46,382 nucleotides of DNA from Falsibacillus pallidus (GCF_003350505.1 NZ_QQAY01000021.1:1-46382), one strand, 5' to 3'. Shown: positions 33,491 through 42,006, counted from the stretch's first letter. Translations and numbers: made by a program. The notes: generated by a model from the sequence alone, not told the origin.

Positions 33491-33540
33491 AAAGTTTGCA
33501 GAATGAGAAAAAAGTCTGCCTAAGAAGAAAAAAGTTTGCA
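33491..33540 (+). repeat. Three short repeats at a 20-bp period
   Basis: AAAGTTTGCA at 33491, AAAGTCTGCC at 33511 and AAAGTTTGCA at 33531, each about one and a half DNA turns of purine-rich spacer apart (exactly 20 bp). Repeated at 45150-45199. Confidence 0.8.
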
Positions 33541-33545
33541 CACAG

Positions 33546-33590
33546 CCTCGTGAGTATATCCGGTATATGGATGTATTCACGGGGTTTTTT
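33546..33590 (+). terminator. Terminator, probably the displaced glmS terminator
   Basis: CCTCGTGA (33546) pairs with TCACGGGG (33577-33584) with GTATATCC/GGATGTAT inside, then six T residues. If the transposon is removed it would lie about 100 bp after the glmS stop. A second copy is at 45205-45249. Confidence 0.82.
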
Positions 33591-33907
33591 GTTTAGAAAT
33601 TGTAGTCTTATAGATGTACCCTGAGGGGATTACAGGTCCCCTTACGGGGTGTATAACTAATGAATAAGTATAGTAATAGATATGTCCCTAACATATCTCT
33701 ATCTAAAGGGATTCAATCTGATATCAATTCAATCAATGAATTCCTACACCCATAACGTGTATAACGCTTCAAGTGGTTTCTCCCATGAAAATAAATATAA
33801 TTAGGAATAGGTCATATCAAATGGATTCATCAGATACCGGGGGTACTTGTTTATCCTGAGTATGGGCTACCAATGTATGACAGTAAAGTGCTATACGGGG
33901 ATAAAGA

Positions 33908-34284
33908 AGCATGATCACTAAAGGGTGGTGTATAGGAGAACCGTAAGGTGTCTTATTGTTTCCCTGTAACTCCCGTTTATAAAGTTTCACTTTCACTTAC
34001 AATTTGAAAATGTTCAGAAATGGGGAAGTGGGAGCCAGACTAAGTTGAGGCCGATGATTAGACTATCGAATCGGGAACGTATCTACGATGTCTTTCCTTG
34101 TTTTTTTATTTGGAGAAGGATGGGGTGGGTAATTCTACATAAGTACAGCACAAGGGACGTTCCAGTATCACTATGAGTGAAGGAGTACTAGAACCACCCG
34201 AATCAAGGGAAGCCCACGTCCAGCAACGTGTAACAAGCCCCAAGCAAGGTACTCGCCCTTAAAAAGATAAATAAATAAATAATT
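33908..34284 (+). ncRNA. Unclassified structured-RNA-like unit A
   Basis: First of two full tandem units (377 bp). It shares several exact blocks with unit B: ATCGGGAACGTATCTACGAT, AAGTACAGCACAAGGGAC, AGCCCACGTCC and GTAACAAGCCCCAAGCAAG, while other parts differ. Helices are kept: TATAGG pairs with CCTGTA here and TACAGG with CCTGT in unit B (U-G to C-G change). A stem ending in TTTTTTT at about 34104-34111 looks like a terminator. Strand is inferred from that T run. I do not recognise a known RNA class. Confidence 0.5.
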
Positions 34285-34669
34285 AGCATTGGTCTCGTGG
34301 TAAGTAAGGGAATGGTGGTGGTACAGGAGAAACCGTAAGGTATAGTAGTGTTTCCTGTTACTGCAGTTTACAACTCATTTTTATATTTAGTAACTGTATA
34401 AGATAAGGGGAAGAGGTTGTCAGACTATGTATGACTGATGGATTACACTATAGAATCGGGAACGTATCTACGATACCTCTCCCCGGTCTTTTTATTTGTA
34501 GAAGAACTGGGTGGACAATCCCCGTATAAGTACAGCACAAGGGACATTTCCATGTTTCACTGAAGCGAGCATTAGAACCAACCCGCTCAAGGAAAGCCCA
34601 CGTCCGGGAAGGTGTAACAAGCCCCAAGCAAGTTTCTCGCTCATAAAAAAATAAATATATAAATAATTA
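34285..34669 (+). ncRNA. Unclassified structured-RNA-like unit B
   Basis: Second tandem unit (385 bp). GGGGAAGAGG (near 34408) closes with CCTCTCCCC followed by GGTCTTTTTATTT (near 34478-34496), terminator-like. The following part has GGGTGG pairing with CCAACCC and ends in an AT-rich linker before the next unit, of which only 34670-34722 remains. The covarying helices against unit A support an RNA, but a DNA-level repeat cannot be excluded. Confidence 0.5.
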
Positions 34670-34722
34670 AGCATTGGTCTCGTGGTAAGTAAGGGAATAG
34701 TGGTGGTACAGGGGAAACCGTA

Positions 34723-34922
34723 GAGAGTATTCACAAGAAGGAACAGTGGCATTTGAAAAATATTTTCCATTTCACCATGATTCCATTGTTCCAATAGAAA
34801 TCTGGACTACAGTTAATAATTCTTCTAAATATCTAAAGAATTGATGGTTGTTCAAGATTTCCCCGTTAGAAGAGGAAAATTGAAAATACCTAAATTAATG
34901 AAAAAATTAGGAGGGGATTTTT
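34723..34922 (+). other. Start of the island between the direct repeats
   Basis: No gene. An imperfect inverted repeat GGAACAGTGG ... CCATTGTTCC spans 34739-34793. AGGAGGGG at the end is the ribosome binding site of the next gene. Confidence 0.5.
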
Positions 34923-35309
34923 ATGGCTTTTAAAAAACTACTGTATAAGAAGGCATTAGTAGTGGATGTAAATGGAAATCTTGAGCATGTAAGTAGTCTT
35001 ACCAAGGAGTTTTCAATTGATATCTATTCAGTATTTGGAATTGAAGATGAAGAATATAAGGAAGTACGAAGAAATTTTGAACTTACTTTAAATCTTAGAG
35101 AACGTCTAAGTGAAAATAATGTGGATGTGATTGTTGTTAATAGTATTTCGGAATTTGATAATTTCGAGCAACTATATTCGTTTGTTCACTTTTTCAGTTT
35201 TATAAAGTTTAATATAGTATTTGCAAAAGAAAGGGTCGATACAGGTAAGAAGCAAAGTCTTTTTGAAGTACTAAGGTATGTTCACGCTTCAAATTTAAAA
35301 GTTGGGTAG
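34923..35309 (+). CDS. Protein resembling an inactive serine-recombinase domain (paralogue 1)
   Basis: A 128-residue protein. Its second half (NNVDVIVVNSISEFDNFEQL ... NIVFAKERVDTGKKQSLFE) lines up with the conserved core of resolvase N-terminal domains (vDvIvv-S-isR... vifv-E-iDT). The nucleophilic serine region and the key arginines are not present: the expected SxSRFxR is SISEFDN. It is a paralogue of the next protein. Function unknown; a protein-binding remnant of a recombinase is my inference. GGAGGGG precedes the ATG. Confidence 0.6.
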   Translation: MAFKKLLYKKALVVDVNGNLEHVSSLTKEFSIDIYSVFGIEDEEYKEVRRNFELTLNLRERLSENNVDVIVVNSISEFDNFEQLYSFVHFFSFIKFNIVFAKERVDTGKKQSLFEVLRYVHASNLKVG

Positions 35310-35398
35310 CAATCCTTTGCCTATTTTTTGATTGAGATTGGTTTCTGTAATTGAATTCTTAGTTTCTAAAAATATAGTATTCCAAAGGGGGAATTAGT

Positions 35399-35896
35399 AT
35401 GGGAATTGAACAATTGAATTATAAAACGGTTGGGTTTGTAAGGATGATTGAGGAAAGAGAGGATTCAGTCGACGTAGCCTTAAGTAATGGGTTGCATATT
35501 GTAGATTTATTTAAAGACCACACTGTCGAACAAAGCAAAGAACAATTTATTGATTTATTCTATGACTTCGATCTTAGAACTGCTTTTGAAGAGTTTATTG
35601 AGAAAGAAGGAATTGAAGCAGTACTGTTGGAAAGCATTGAGACCTTTGAAACATACTATGACCTTATCTCGTGTATAGAGGTATTCAACAACATTCTTCA
35701 CATACCGATAATTTTTGCAAGGGAAAAAACTGATACCAGTGAAAAACTTAACATATCAGAATTAATACATCCCTTTCACTCTTATATTTTTAAAACAAGA
35801 GATAGTGTTAAGGGAGAATTGGAGCAAAAACTAATGGAAACATTCAATGATATTTTTGGAAAAAACGTACTTGATCTTAGTGAGTTGCCATTTTAA
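35399..35896 (+). CDS. Protein resembling an inactive serine-recombinase domain (paralogue 2)
   Basis: A 165-residue paralogue of the preceding protein. Shared region: EGIEAVLLESIETFETYYDL ... HIPIIFAREKTDTSEKLNISEL, matching NNVDVIVVNSISEF ... NIVFAKERVDTGKKQSLFEV. Catalytic residues of serine recombinases are again absent, and an extra acidic C-terminal tail is present. GGGGGAA lies before the ATG at 35399. Its gene is followed by two small membrane-protein genes. Confidence 0.6.
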   Translation: MGIEQLNYKTVGFVRMIEEREDSVDVALSNGLHIVDLFKDHTVEQSKEQFIDLFYDFDLRTAFEEFIEKEGIEAVLLESIETFETYYDLISCIEVFNNILHIPIIFAREKTDTSEKLNISELIHPFHSYIFKTRDSVKGELEQKLMETFNDIFGKNVLDLSELPF

Positions 35897-35933
35897 TAAC
35901 GTGTACATAGTAAATAAGAAAAGGAGGGAAATA

Positions 35934-36152
35934 ATGAATTGGATCAGAAAGACAATAACTGAAATGAACTACAAAGGAATAGCAATATATTCACTTATAA
36001 TGGGTCCAATATTAGGAATAGCAACAATCTACATAGTAGATAGAAAACCCGGCTTTGCTATTACCTTTCTCATTCTGTTAATTGTATCCTCTCTAAACTC
36101 CAGTGTGGAACGCTGGGCTAAAGCAAATGAAAAAAGGGAGGTAAAGAAGTGA
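35934..36152 (+). CDS. Small membrane protein
   Basis: 72 residues with two hydrophobic segments (GIAIYSLIMGPILGIATIYI, about 15-34, and FAITFLILLIVSSL, about 42-55) and a charged C terminus. AAGGAGGG precedes the ATG at 35934. The stop overlaps the next start (GTGA). Not recognised; probably forms a pair with the next gene. Confidence 0.7.
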   Translation: MNWIRKTITEMNYKGIAIYSLIMGPILGIATIYIVDRKPGFAITFLILLIVSSLNSSVERWAKANEKREVKK

Positions 36153-36592
36153 GAACTCCACGATTCAGGAAAGAGAAAACCGCCAAACTAGTCATATTAA
36201 TCGGGAAAATCTTTACAATGATGATTATAACAGCCATGACGTACCCTCTTATATATTTCCTAAGTGAGATTCCAATGACACAAGAAACATGGCTTTTATA
36301 CGTAGGGGGAACGGCTATTGGAGTTCTTTCTGGAAAGGTCAGACTTAGTGGAGGAGTAAACAGAAAAATGACTAGATGGGTTATTTTTTTATCATGTTTA
36401 ACAATCATGCTTGTAGTTAATATTTTGATGAATATCGAAGACAATGCATTGATAACAGTAATAGGGTTGCTTGTTGGAATTCCAACCTATGCTAGTCTAA
36501 AATATCATTTTAGTGATTTAGAAAAGGAAATAAAGAACTATTATGATAATAAAGAGTATGATGATAAAGGCTACAAGCGATTTAGAGTTTAA
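36149..36592 (+). CDS. Membrane protein, four predicted helices
   Basis: 147 residues starting with GTG at 36149, overlapping the previous gene by 4 bp. Hydrophobic segments lie at about 14-37, 45-62, 75-95 and 100-115, and the C terminus is acidic and lysine-rich (YYDNKEYDDKGYKRFRV). No family recognised. Translational coupling suggests function together with the preceding small membrane protein. Confidence 0.7.
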   Translation: MRTPRFRKEKTAKLVILIGKIFTMMIITAMTYPLIYFLSEIPMTQETWLLYVGGTAIGVLSGKVRLSGGVNRKMTRWVIFLSCLTIMLVVNILMNIEDNALITVIGLLVGIPTYASLKYHFSDLEKEIKNYYDNKEYDDKGYKRFRV

Positions 36593-36597
36593 ATGAA

Positions 36598-36768
36598 TTT
36601 TAAAACAACAATTTTTTTGTTTGAATTCCGCAAGGCTGGTGGAGTGAACCTGTCGACCCTCCGAAACTACTTACAAGTTGATTACTGCTGACAGGGGCAC
36701 TTATTTACTTTTCCTTCAATGTATCCCTGTCATCAGTATGAGGTGGAAGTTCCGTTTCACCATATTCA
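36598..36768. other. Spacer with long-armed hairpin
   Basis: CTGACAGGG (36689) can pair with CCCTGTCATCAG (36725) around a 30-nt loop. No gene is seen. Confidence 0.4.
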
Positions 36769-37260
36769 CTAATTATTATTCTTATCTAGGCTATTAACAT
36801 CCATTCTAGGAGGTTCCTCTAACCATCCGTTAGAAATCATAATTGAAACACCTTCCCGCATGTATTCATACGTATCTTTACCGAATGTCATTAATTTTGC
36901 GTTCAAATCTTTACGTAAACTGAAACCAGTACCAAAACCATGACCACCAATACTAAAGTTACATAAAAGATATGTGCAATACATCATAAGCCTTTCGGAA
37001 AAAGGAGCGTCTTGTGAACTTGTAATGGTTCCTCCCGGAGTGGCTGGTGGTTGAATATCATTTTGAAGAAGAATTTGCTCCGTCTCATTAATAATTTCCT
37101 TTGAAAGTTCTTTCCCTTTAATAAAATAGTTTTTTACTTCTTTATCCTTGGCACATTGGGCAAAACCCGTCATCAGTTGCATACCAGTAATATTTGTCTC
37201 AACGCCATGATAAAGAATTCCAAACTCAACAATATTTATTGGACGTCTATCCCCAAAAAG
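36769..37260 (-). pseudogene. DUF3231 family gene, 5'-truncated
   Basis: The frame from 37260 down to 36769 reads [34 protein letters not shown]..., the familiar second half of DUF3231 proteins (normally about 330 residues, with duplicated four-helix domains). Only about 160 residues remain. A stop (37264-37266) interrupts the frame where homology ends. An ATG at 37182 could start a shorter protein, but it lies within conserved sequence. The break faces the broken 5' end of the sulfur gene on the opposite strand. Confidence 0.8.
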
Positions 37261-37261
37261 T

Positions 37262-38259
37262 ATTTAAATGTACCATATTTTGAATTATTAGATGGGGTGG
37301 AGGGTATTTTAGGTCAAGTTCCATCTGACAAAGAAATTTTAGTTGTTTGTGCCAAAGAGGGTTCATCCATCATGATTGCTGATATGCTTTTTGAGGAAGG
37401 CTTAGATGTTGCCTACTTAAAAGGTGGTATGAAGGCATGGAGCGAACACTTAGAGCCTATAAAAGTGGGGAATTTAAAAGATGGTGGAGAGATTTATCAA
37501 TTTGTTCGTATTGGAAAAGGTTGTCTATCATACATGGTCGTTTCAAATGGTGAGGCTGCAATTATCGATGCAACAAGAATGACAGATATCTATACTAAGT
37601 TTGCTGAAGATATTAATGCAACAATTATACATGTATTTGATACACATTTACATGCGGATCATATTTCAGGTGGAAGAGCAATTGCAGAAAAAACCAATGC
37701 TACGTACTGGCTACCTCCAAAGGATGCAATAGAAGTCACATATGAGTATCAACCATTAGAGGGTGGTATAGATGTAACAATTGGTAATACAACAATTAAT
37801 ATTCACGCTTTATATTCTCCCGGTCATACGATTGGATCAACGTCTTTTGTTGTAGATGAAAAGTTCTTACTTTCAGGTGACATTTTATTCATTGATTCTA
37901 TTGGTAGACCCGATTTAGCCGGTAAGGCAGAAGACTGGGTAACCGATTTGAGAGAAAGTCTTTACAAACGTTATAGGAAATTATCAGAGGAACTTATTGT
38001 TCTTCCCGCTCATTTTATGATTATTGATGAATTAAACGAAGATGGCAGTGTTTCTAAAAAATTAGGAACCCTTTTTGAACAAAATCATGGTTTAAATATT
38101 GAAGACGAAAATGAATTTAGAAAATTAGTGACTGAAAACTTACCGCCACAACCAAATTCCTATCAGGAAATTCGTGAAACGAATATGGGTAAAATCAGTC
38201 CAGATGAAGAAAAACAACGCGAAATGGAAATCGGACCAAACCGTTGTGCAGTTCGATAA
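37262..38259 (+). pseudogene. Persulfide dioxygenase-rhodanese fusion, 5'-truncated
   Basis: Starts abruptly at [17 protein letters not shown], inside a rhodanese domain whose active-site loop CAKEGSS is present; the first 40 or so residues of the family are missing. A metallo-beta-lactamase domain follows with [19 protein letters not shown] and [17 protein letters not shown] metal motifs, as in ETHE1/CstB-type persulfide dioxygenases that oxidise persulfides to sulfite. The frame runs upstream to 37156 but that stretch is antisense to the DUF3231 remnant and is not homologous. It may be expressed from a fortuitous start or be dead. TusA and TauE/SafE genes follow. Confidence 0.82.
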
Positions 38260-38292
38260 GTAAAATATGAATCTACTAGGAGGAGTTTTAAC

Positions 38293-38520
38293 ATGAACAT
38301 AGCAAAAGTATTAGACGCAAAAGGTTTAGCATGTCCAATGCCAATTGTAAAAACAAAAAAGGCAATCAATGAATTAGAAGTAGGAGAGATTTTAGAAATT
38401 CATGCTACAGATAAAGGGACAAAAAGTGATCTTTCTGCATGGGCAAAATCAGGTGGTCATGAATTGCTTAAGGACACAGAAGATGAAGGTGTACTAAAGT
38501 TCTGGATTAAAAAAGGGTAA
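38293..38520 (+). CDS. TusA-family sulfurtransferase
   Basis: 75 residues with the family motif GLACPMPIVKTKKAI; the cysteine of CPxP carries persulfide sulfur. The fold is completed by EVGEILEIHATDKGTKSDLSAWAKSGGHEL. AGGAGGAG precedes the ATG. It sits between a persulfide dioxygenase gene and a sulfite exporter, a common sulfide-detoxification order in Firmicutes. Confidence 0.93.
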   Translation: MNIAKVLDAKGLACPMPIVKTKKAINELEVGEILEIHATDKGTKSDLSAWAKSGGHELLKDTEDEGVLKFWIKKG

Positions 38521-38530
38521 TCCAATTTTG

Positions 38531-38558
38531 AAAGGGAACTAAAGTGGTTCCCTTTTCC
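38531..38558 (+). terminator. Terminator after the TusA gene
   Basis: Stem AAAGGGAAC/GTTCCCTTT with loop TAAAGTG, then TTCC. It may be leaky, since the exporter gene follows. Confidence 0.7.
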
Positions 38559-38576
38559 CATACAGTGGGTGTAAGA

Positions 38577-39356
38577 GTGGACTTTATATTTATAATAACT
38601 ATTTTCCTCCTAGGATTTATAGGTTCATTTATTTCAGGAATGGCTGGTATTGGGGGAGCGATCATTAATTATCCAATGTTATTATATATACCTCCACTAG
38701 TCGGTGTAGGTGTATTAAGTGCCCATGAAGTTACTGGGATAACGGGAGTGCAAGTGTTTTTTGCAACCATTGGTGGAGTATGGGCCTATAGGAAAAGTGG
38801 GTATTTGAATCGAACATTAATTACGTACATGGGTATAAGTATATTATTAGGTAGTTTCATAGGAAGTTATGGGTCAAAAATGATGACAGAAGAAACTATT
38901 ACCCTTGTATATGGGATATTAGCCTTGTTAGCAGCCGTTATGATGTTTTTACCAAAAAGGGGTAGAGAAGGCATACCACCAGCGCAGGTTTCATTTAATA
39001 AATGGTTGGCAGGGATAGCCGCGTTAATTGTAGGAGCAGCAGCAGGAATCGTAGGTGCTGGGGGGGCATTTTTATTAGTACCAATTATGCTCGTTATGCT
39101 TAAAATTCCAACGCGTATGACAATCGCATCGTCGCTGGCCATTACTTTCATTTCTTCTATTGGTGTTACAGTAGGTAAGGTTTCGACTGGACAAGTAGAA
39201 TTACTTCCTGCTCTGATTATGGTTGTTGCAAGTTTAGTTGCTTCCCCATTGGGAGCAAAATTGGGTCAAAAAGTGAACACTAAAGTTCTTCAATGGATTT
39301 TGGCATTACTAATCTTGGGCACCTCTATTAAGATTTGGGTAGATATTTTGCTCTAG
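38577..39356 (+). CDS. TauE/SafE (TSUP) family sulfite/organosulfur exporter
   Basis: A 259-residue membrane protein with about eight helices and the duplicated TSUP motifs [21 protein letters not shown] (first half) and [20 protein letters not shown] (second half). It probably exports sulfite made by the dioxygenase. I use the GTG at 38577; an in-frame GTG at 38544 lies inside the terminator hairpin of the previous gene. Neighbours TusA and the dioxygenase support a sulfur-handling operon. Confidence 0.88.
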   Translation: MDFIFIITIFLLGFIGSFISGMAGIGGAIINYPMLLYIPPLVGVGVLSAHEVTGITGVQVFFATIGGVWAYRKSGYLNRTLITYMGISILLGSFIGSYGSKMMTEETITLVYGILALLAAVMMFLPKRGREGIPPAQVSFNKWLAGIAALIVGAAAGIVGAGGAFLLVPIMLVMLKIPTRMTIASSLAITFISSIGVTVGKVSTGQVELLPALIMVVASLVASPLGAKLGQKVNTKVLQWILALLILGTSIKIWVDILL

Positions 39357-39766
39357 GATTTGGAAAAAGCAAAAAATCATTAGTTTTCTTTATAGTTTTG
39401 TCATGTACGAATCCCCCAAAATGAAGGAGGGGATTCCAAAATACTTCCCAAGGATACCGAACAACGTCTAATTGGATGCATTGACAAGAGTATTGTATGA
39501 TAATTTTCCAGAACAAATGGCAATAAGAATTAAGAAAACACTTTTAGTGGACCGTATAATGACATGATACGGGTAATATTTAATACTCCAATATAAAGCA
39601 GACTTCAGAAGAAAGTATCCCTTTTTAATTTGTCTCATAAAGAAATTTTCCTGTTTGGAAAGTATCAATATCCCCTAAAATTCCTTTTTCCTTCGAGATT
39701 TTTTTATTTTAGATGAATATTAATATTTGTTTTGATTAAATCTAAGATAACAAGGAGGAAAGAGAT
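39357..39766. other. Spacer without a clear gene
   Basis: It contains an inverted repeat GAATCCCCC (39409-39417) / GGGGATTC (39429-39436) and short minus-strand frames that show no recognised motif. Nothing else is supported. Confidence 0.5.
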
Positions 39767-40180
39767 ATGTATTTAAAATATTCATTAGGGTTTTTAATCG
39801 GTTCTTTAATTCAAGCAGGGATTGTAATGATGGCTGAGAAAATGGGTATTTCACATATGGGGGCCAAACTAACTTTTGTACAGTTACTTCTTCACATTGG
39901 TGCCGGTCAAATTGCTGGTTATCTCCTGTTAAATATCATAAGAAAAGCAAAGGTCTTACAAGACTTAGGGACGTTTATTATTGGTATCATTTGGGGAGGG
40001 ATAATCTGGGCAATTGTTATTCCTTTAAATGCTGCCCAAGGAAAAGTAAAATTACCTTGGGAGGCAGGAACAAGTACAGTCATTTCAAGCATTTTGGCTT
40101 TTTTTGTTTTTGGGATAATTGCTACATATACCATTAAACATTATGGTTATAGAAGAATGCAGACAGAAGGTAGACACTAA
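39767..40180 (+). CDS. Membrane protein, unknown
   Basis: 137 residues with four hydrophobic helices (about 4-24, 38-58, 68-88 and 105-125). No family recognised. A very strong AAGGAGGAAAGAG site precedes the ATG at 39767. It is a single gene, followed by the hairpin ATCTTATTT/AAATAAGAT at 40198-40224, which probably ends its transcript. Confidence 0.75.
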   Translation: MYLKYSLGFLIGSLIQAGIVMMAEKMGISHMGAKLTFVQLLLHIGAGQIAGYLLLNIIRKAKVLQDLGTFIIGIIWGGIIWAIVIPLNAAQGKVKLPWEAGTSTVISSILAFFVFGIIATYTIKHYGYRRMQTEGRH

Positions 40181-40355
40181 AAGAATAATAATTTTAAATC
40201 TTATTTTCATAGTGGAAATAAGATTTATAAAAAATGATCAATGGCGTGAATAATATTATCTGCTATTGATCTTTCTTTTTGGTCTGCAAAATCATGGTTA
40301 TTTCTATAAAAAGTTACTTCTACATGAAATTTATTTAATATCTCATTTAGAATAG
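40181..40355 (+). other. Spacer with two hairpins
   Basis: ATCTTATTT/AAATAAGAT at 40198-40224 and GATCAAT/ATTGATC at 40237-40272 followed by TTTCTTTTT, the latter terminator-like. No gene. Confidence 0.5.
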
Positions 40356-40384
40356 TTGACAGTTAATGAATAATAAAATATATT
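40356..40384 (+). promoter_or_regulatory. Sigma-A promoter of the MMPL-tetR operon
   Basis: Perfect TTGACA (40356-40361) and TATATT (40379-40384) with the optimal 17-bp spacer. Confidence 0.8.
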
Positions 40385-40385
40385 T

Positions 40386-40411
40386 ATTGTAAGTTATCAC
40401 TAACATACAAT
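40386..40411. promoter_or_regulatory. TetR-type operator 1
   Basis: Inverted repeat ATTGTAAGTT - 6 nt - AACATACAAT, 9 of 10 positions symmetric, placed at the transcription start of the promoter just upstream. Confidence 0.7.
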
Positions 40412-40458
40412 ATAAACTGGTTATTAAAAGTAATCATTAAAGGAACAGTGAACATTAA

Positions 40459-40482
40459 ATGTAAGTTTGTGCTAACTAACAT
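40459..40482. promoter_or_regulatory. TetR-type operator 2
   Basis: ATGTAAGTT - 6 nt - AACTAACAT, 8 of 9 positions symmetric, sharing TGTAAGTT - 6 nt - AAC with operator 1. It lies just before the ribosome binding site of the exporter gene. Confidence 0.68.
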
Positions 40483-40497
40483 AAAAGGAGGAAGAAC

Positions 40498-42006
40498 ATG
40501 AAAGTGCTAAATCGTATATTTGTGTTAATTAAAAATAATTCTATGAAATTAATCCTTTTGTCTATTGTAAGTATATTTGTCTTGGCGATAGGTGCTGCTA
40601 GCGTAAACCTTGCTACCGGGAATGAGACATTAATTGAAAAAGACACAAAGGCTTTTCAAGATAACTTGGAATTAGAAAAAGAATTCGGTGGAGAATCCAT
40701 TATTGTTTTATATGAGAGTGAAAACCCAAAAGACTTATTAACCATAGAGTCCATTCAACACATGGAGAAATTAGAAGAAAAACTAAATGCATATGATGAA
40801 ATCTATACAATTATTAGCCCGAATACAATGATTCAACAAATTTCTGTAAAACAATCTGAGAAATATTTAGAAGGATTAAATGATGTAACAGCAGGTTTAG
40901 AAAAAATGGGCACAACCTTAAAAGAGATTAGTGATAAACTTGGAAAAAATATTGGGGGTAATCAAGGCAACGATAATTTAGAACTAAATTTTGAAAATCT
41001 AAATAGTGGAATAAGTAAAATGATTGAGGGTCAGAAAAAATTATCAGATGGTACTGGACAATTAGTGACTGGCTATTCTAATATAGGAAATCAACTATAT
41101 CAAGCATCGATAAACTTGAAAAATTTAAGTGACCAATTAGGAAAATCATTAACAAAACCTGAGCAACAAAAACAACTTCAACAATTAAGCCAAATGACAA
41201 AACAATTGGAAGAACTATCAAAACAAATGGTAGTAGCATCGGAAAAAGGCGCAAAATTAAATGAAGTCCCTAAAAATACAATCACTGGATTAAGTAATAT
41301 GCAACAAGGACTTAATGGTCAAATATCATCTATGAATCAACTAAACTCAAAAAAGGCAACCCAGTTAAATGAATTAAAAACACTTGCTAATGGTCTTTCC
41401 GAAATGGGAAACCAATTAATTGTTATTAGTGAAAATTTAAATACAATGATCGCCTATTCCGATAACATGACTCCTGCACTCCCAAAGACGCAGAAAACAT
41501 TGAATAAAATGATCTATGATGATAACGGCAATCTAAGGGATATATTTAGTGGAGTTATGGCAGATGAAAATAATATGTTAATGATTGTGAAATTTAAGGG
41601 TGGAGTGAATGATTCAACCAAAAGCGAAGTTGCAGGGACAATACAAAATCACCTAAATAACAATGAACTAAGTGAAGTGAGCACATTGGTGTCAGGTAAG
41701 CCTGTACTAGACGATTCGATTCGAACATCAATGAGAGATAGTATGAAAAAAATGATGGGGTTGTCCATATTATTTATGATTATCGTGTTGACTGTCATTT
41801 TTAAAGTGAAGTGGAGACTACTCCCACTTATTGTGATTATGCTTGCGGTTATTGCAACGATTGGATTAATGGGATGGTTAAGCATTCCTATGACAATGGT
41901 TTCAATGGCTGTATTTCCGATATTAATAGGGCTTGGAATTGATTATGCAATTCAATTTCAAAGCCGTTATACTGAAGAAATGGAAAAAGAGGGTGAAACT
42001 GAATGA
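40498..42006 (+). CDS. MMPL/RND-type exporter, N-terminal half
   Basis: 502 residues. One N-terminal helix (about 17-37) is followed by a large extracytoplasmic domain with coiled-coil-like Q/L/K-rich stretches (about 130-330), as in YdgH/MmpL-like exporters of Gram-positive bacteria, then helices from about 410. It stops right after GLGIDYAIQFQSRYTEEMEKEGE, which in the family continues into the next helices of the same polypeptide. TGA overlaps the ATG of the next gene (ATGA). AAAGGAGGAAG precedes the ATG at 40498. Likely exports a lipid or drug; substrate unknown. Confidence 0.85.
   Translation: MKVLNRIFVLIKNNSMKLILLSIVSIFVLAIGAASVNLATGNETLIEKDTKAFQDNLELEKEFGGESIIVLYESENPKDLLTIESIQHMEKLEEKLNAYDEIYTIISPNTMIQQISVKQSEKYLEGLNDVTAGLEKMGTTLKEISDKLGKNIGGNQGNDNLELNFENLNSGISKMIEGQKKLSDGTGQLVTGYSNIGNQLYQASINLKNLSDQLGKSLTKPEQQKQLQQLSQMTKQLEELSKQMVVASEKGAKLNEVPKNTITGLSNMQQGLNGQISSMNQLNSKKATQLNELKTLANGLSEMGNQLIVISENLNTMIAYSDNMTPALPKTQKTLNKMIYDDNGNLRDIFSGVMADENNMLMIVKFKGGVNDSTKSEVAGTIQNHLNNNELSEVSTLVSGKPVLDDSIRTSMRDSMKKMMGLSILFMIIVLTVIFKVKWRLLPLIVIMLAVIATIGLMGWLSIPMTMVSMAVFPILIGLGIDYAIQFQSRYTEEMEKEGETE

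Larger units (their letters stand above)
33476..34722 (+). repeat. 1,247-bp direct repeat, copy 1
   Basis: Appears base-for-base the same as 45135-46381 (offset 11,659). It begins directly after the transposon end at ATGTC and stops at 34722, where the third internal RNA-like unit breaks off (ACCGTA then GAGAG, instead of ACCGTAAGG). It holds three 20-bp-spaced repeats, a terminator, small hairpins and two full tandem units. No credible gene is encoded. Confidence 0.93.

Noticed and set aside
33908-34722. Group I or group II intron, RNase P or tmRNA
   Set aside because: No domain V-like hairpin, no intron-encoded protein and none of the conserved cores of these RNAs were seen.
34492-34794. 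100-codon minus-strand frame in the RNA-like unit (and its relative at 46151-46333)
   Set aside because: The frame is not kept between units A and B and covers blocks that are better explained as paired RNA segments.
37156-37261. N-terminal extension of the persulfide dioxygenase frame
   Set aside because: This part is antisense to the DUF3231 remnant and encodes nothing like a rhodanese.
39328-39668. Minus-strand frames after the TauE/SafE gene as transposase remnants
   Set aside because: No recognisable transposase motif in either strand; composition only.
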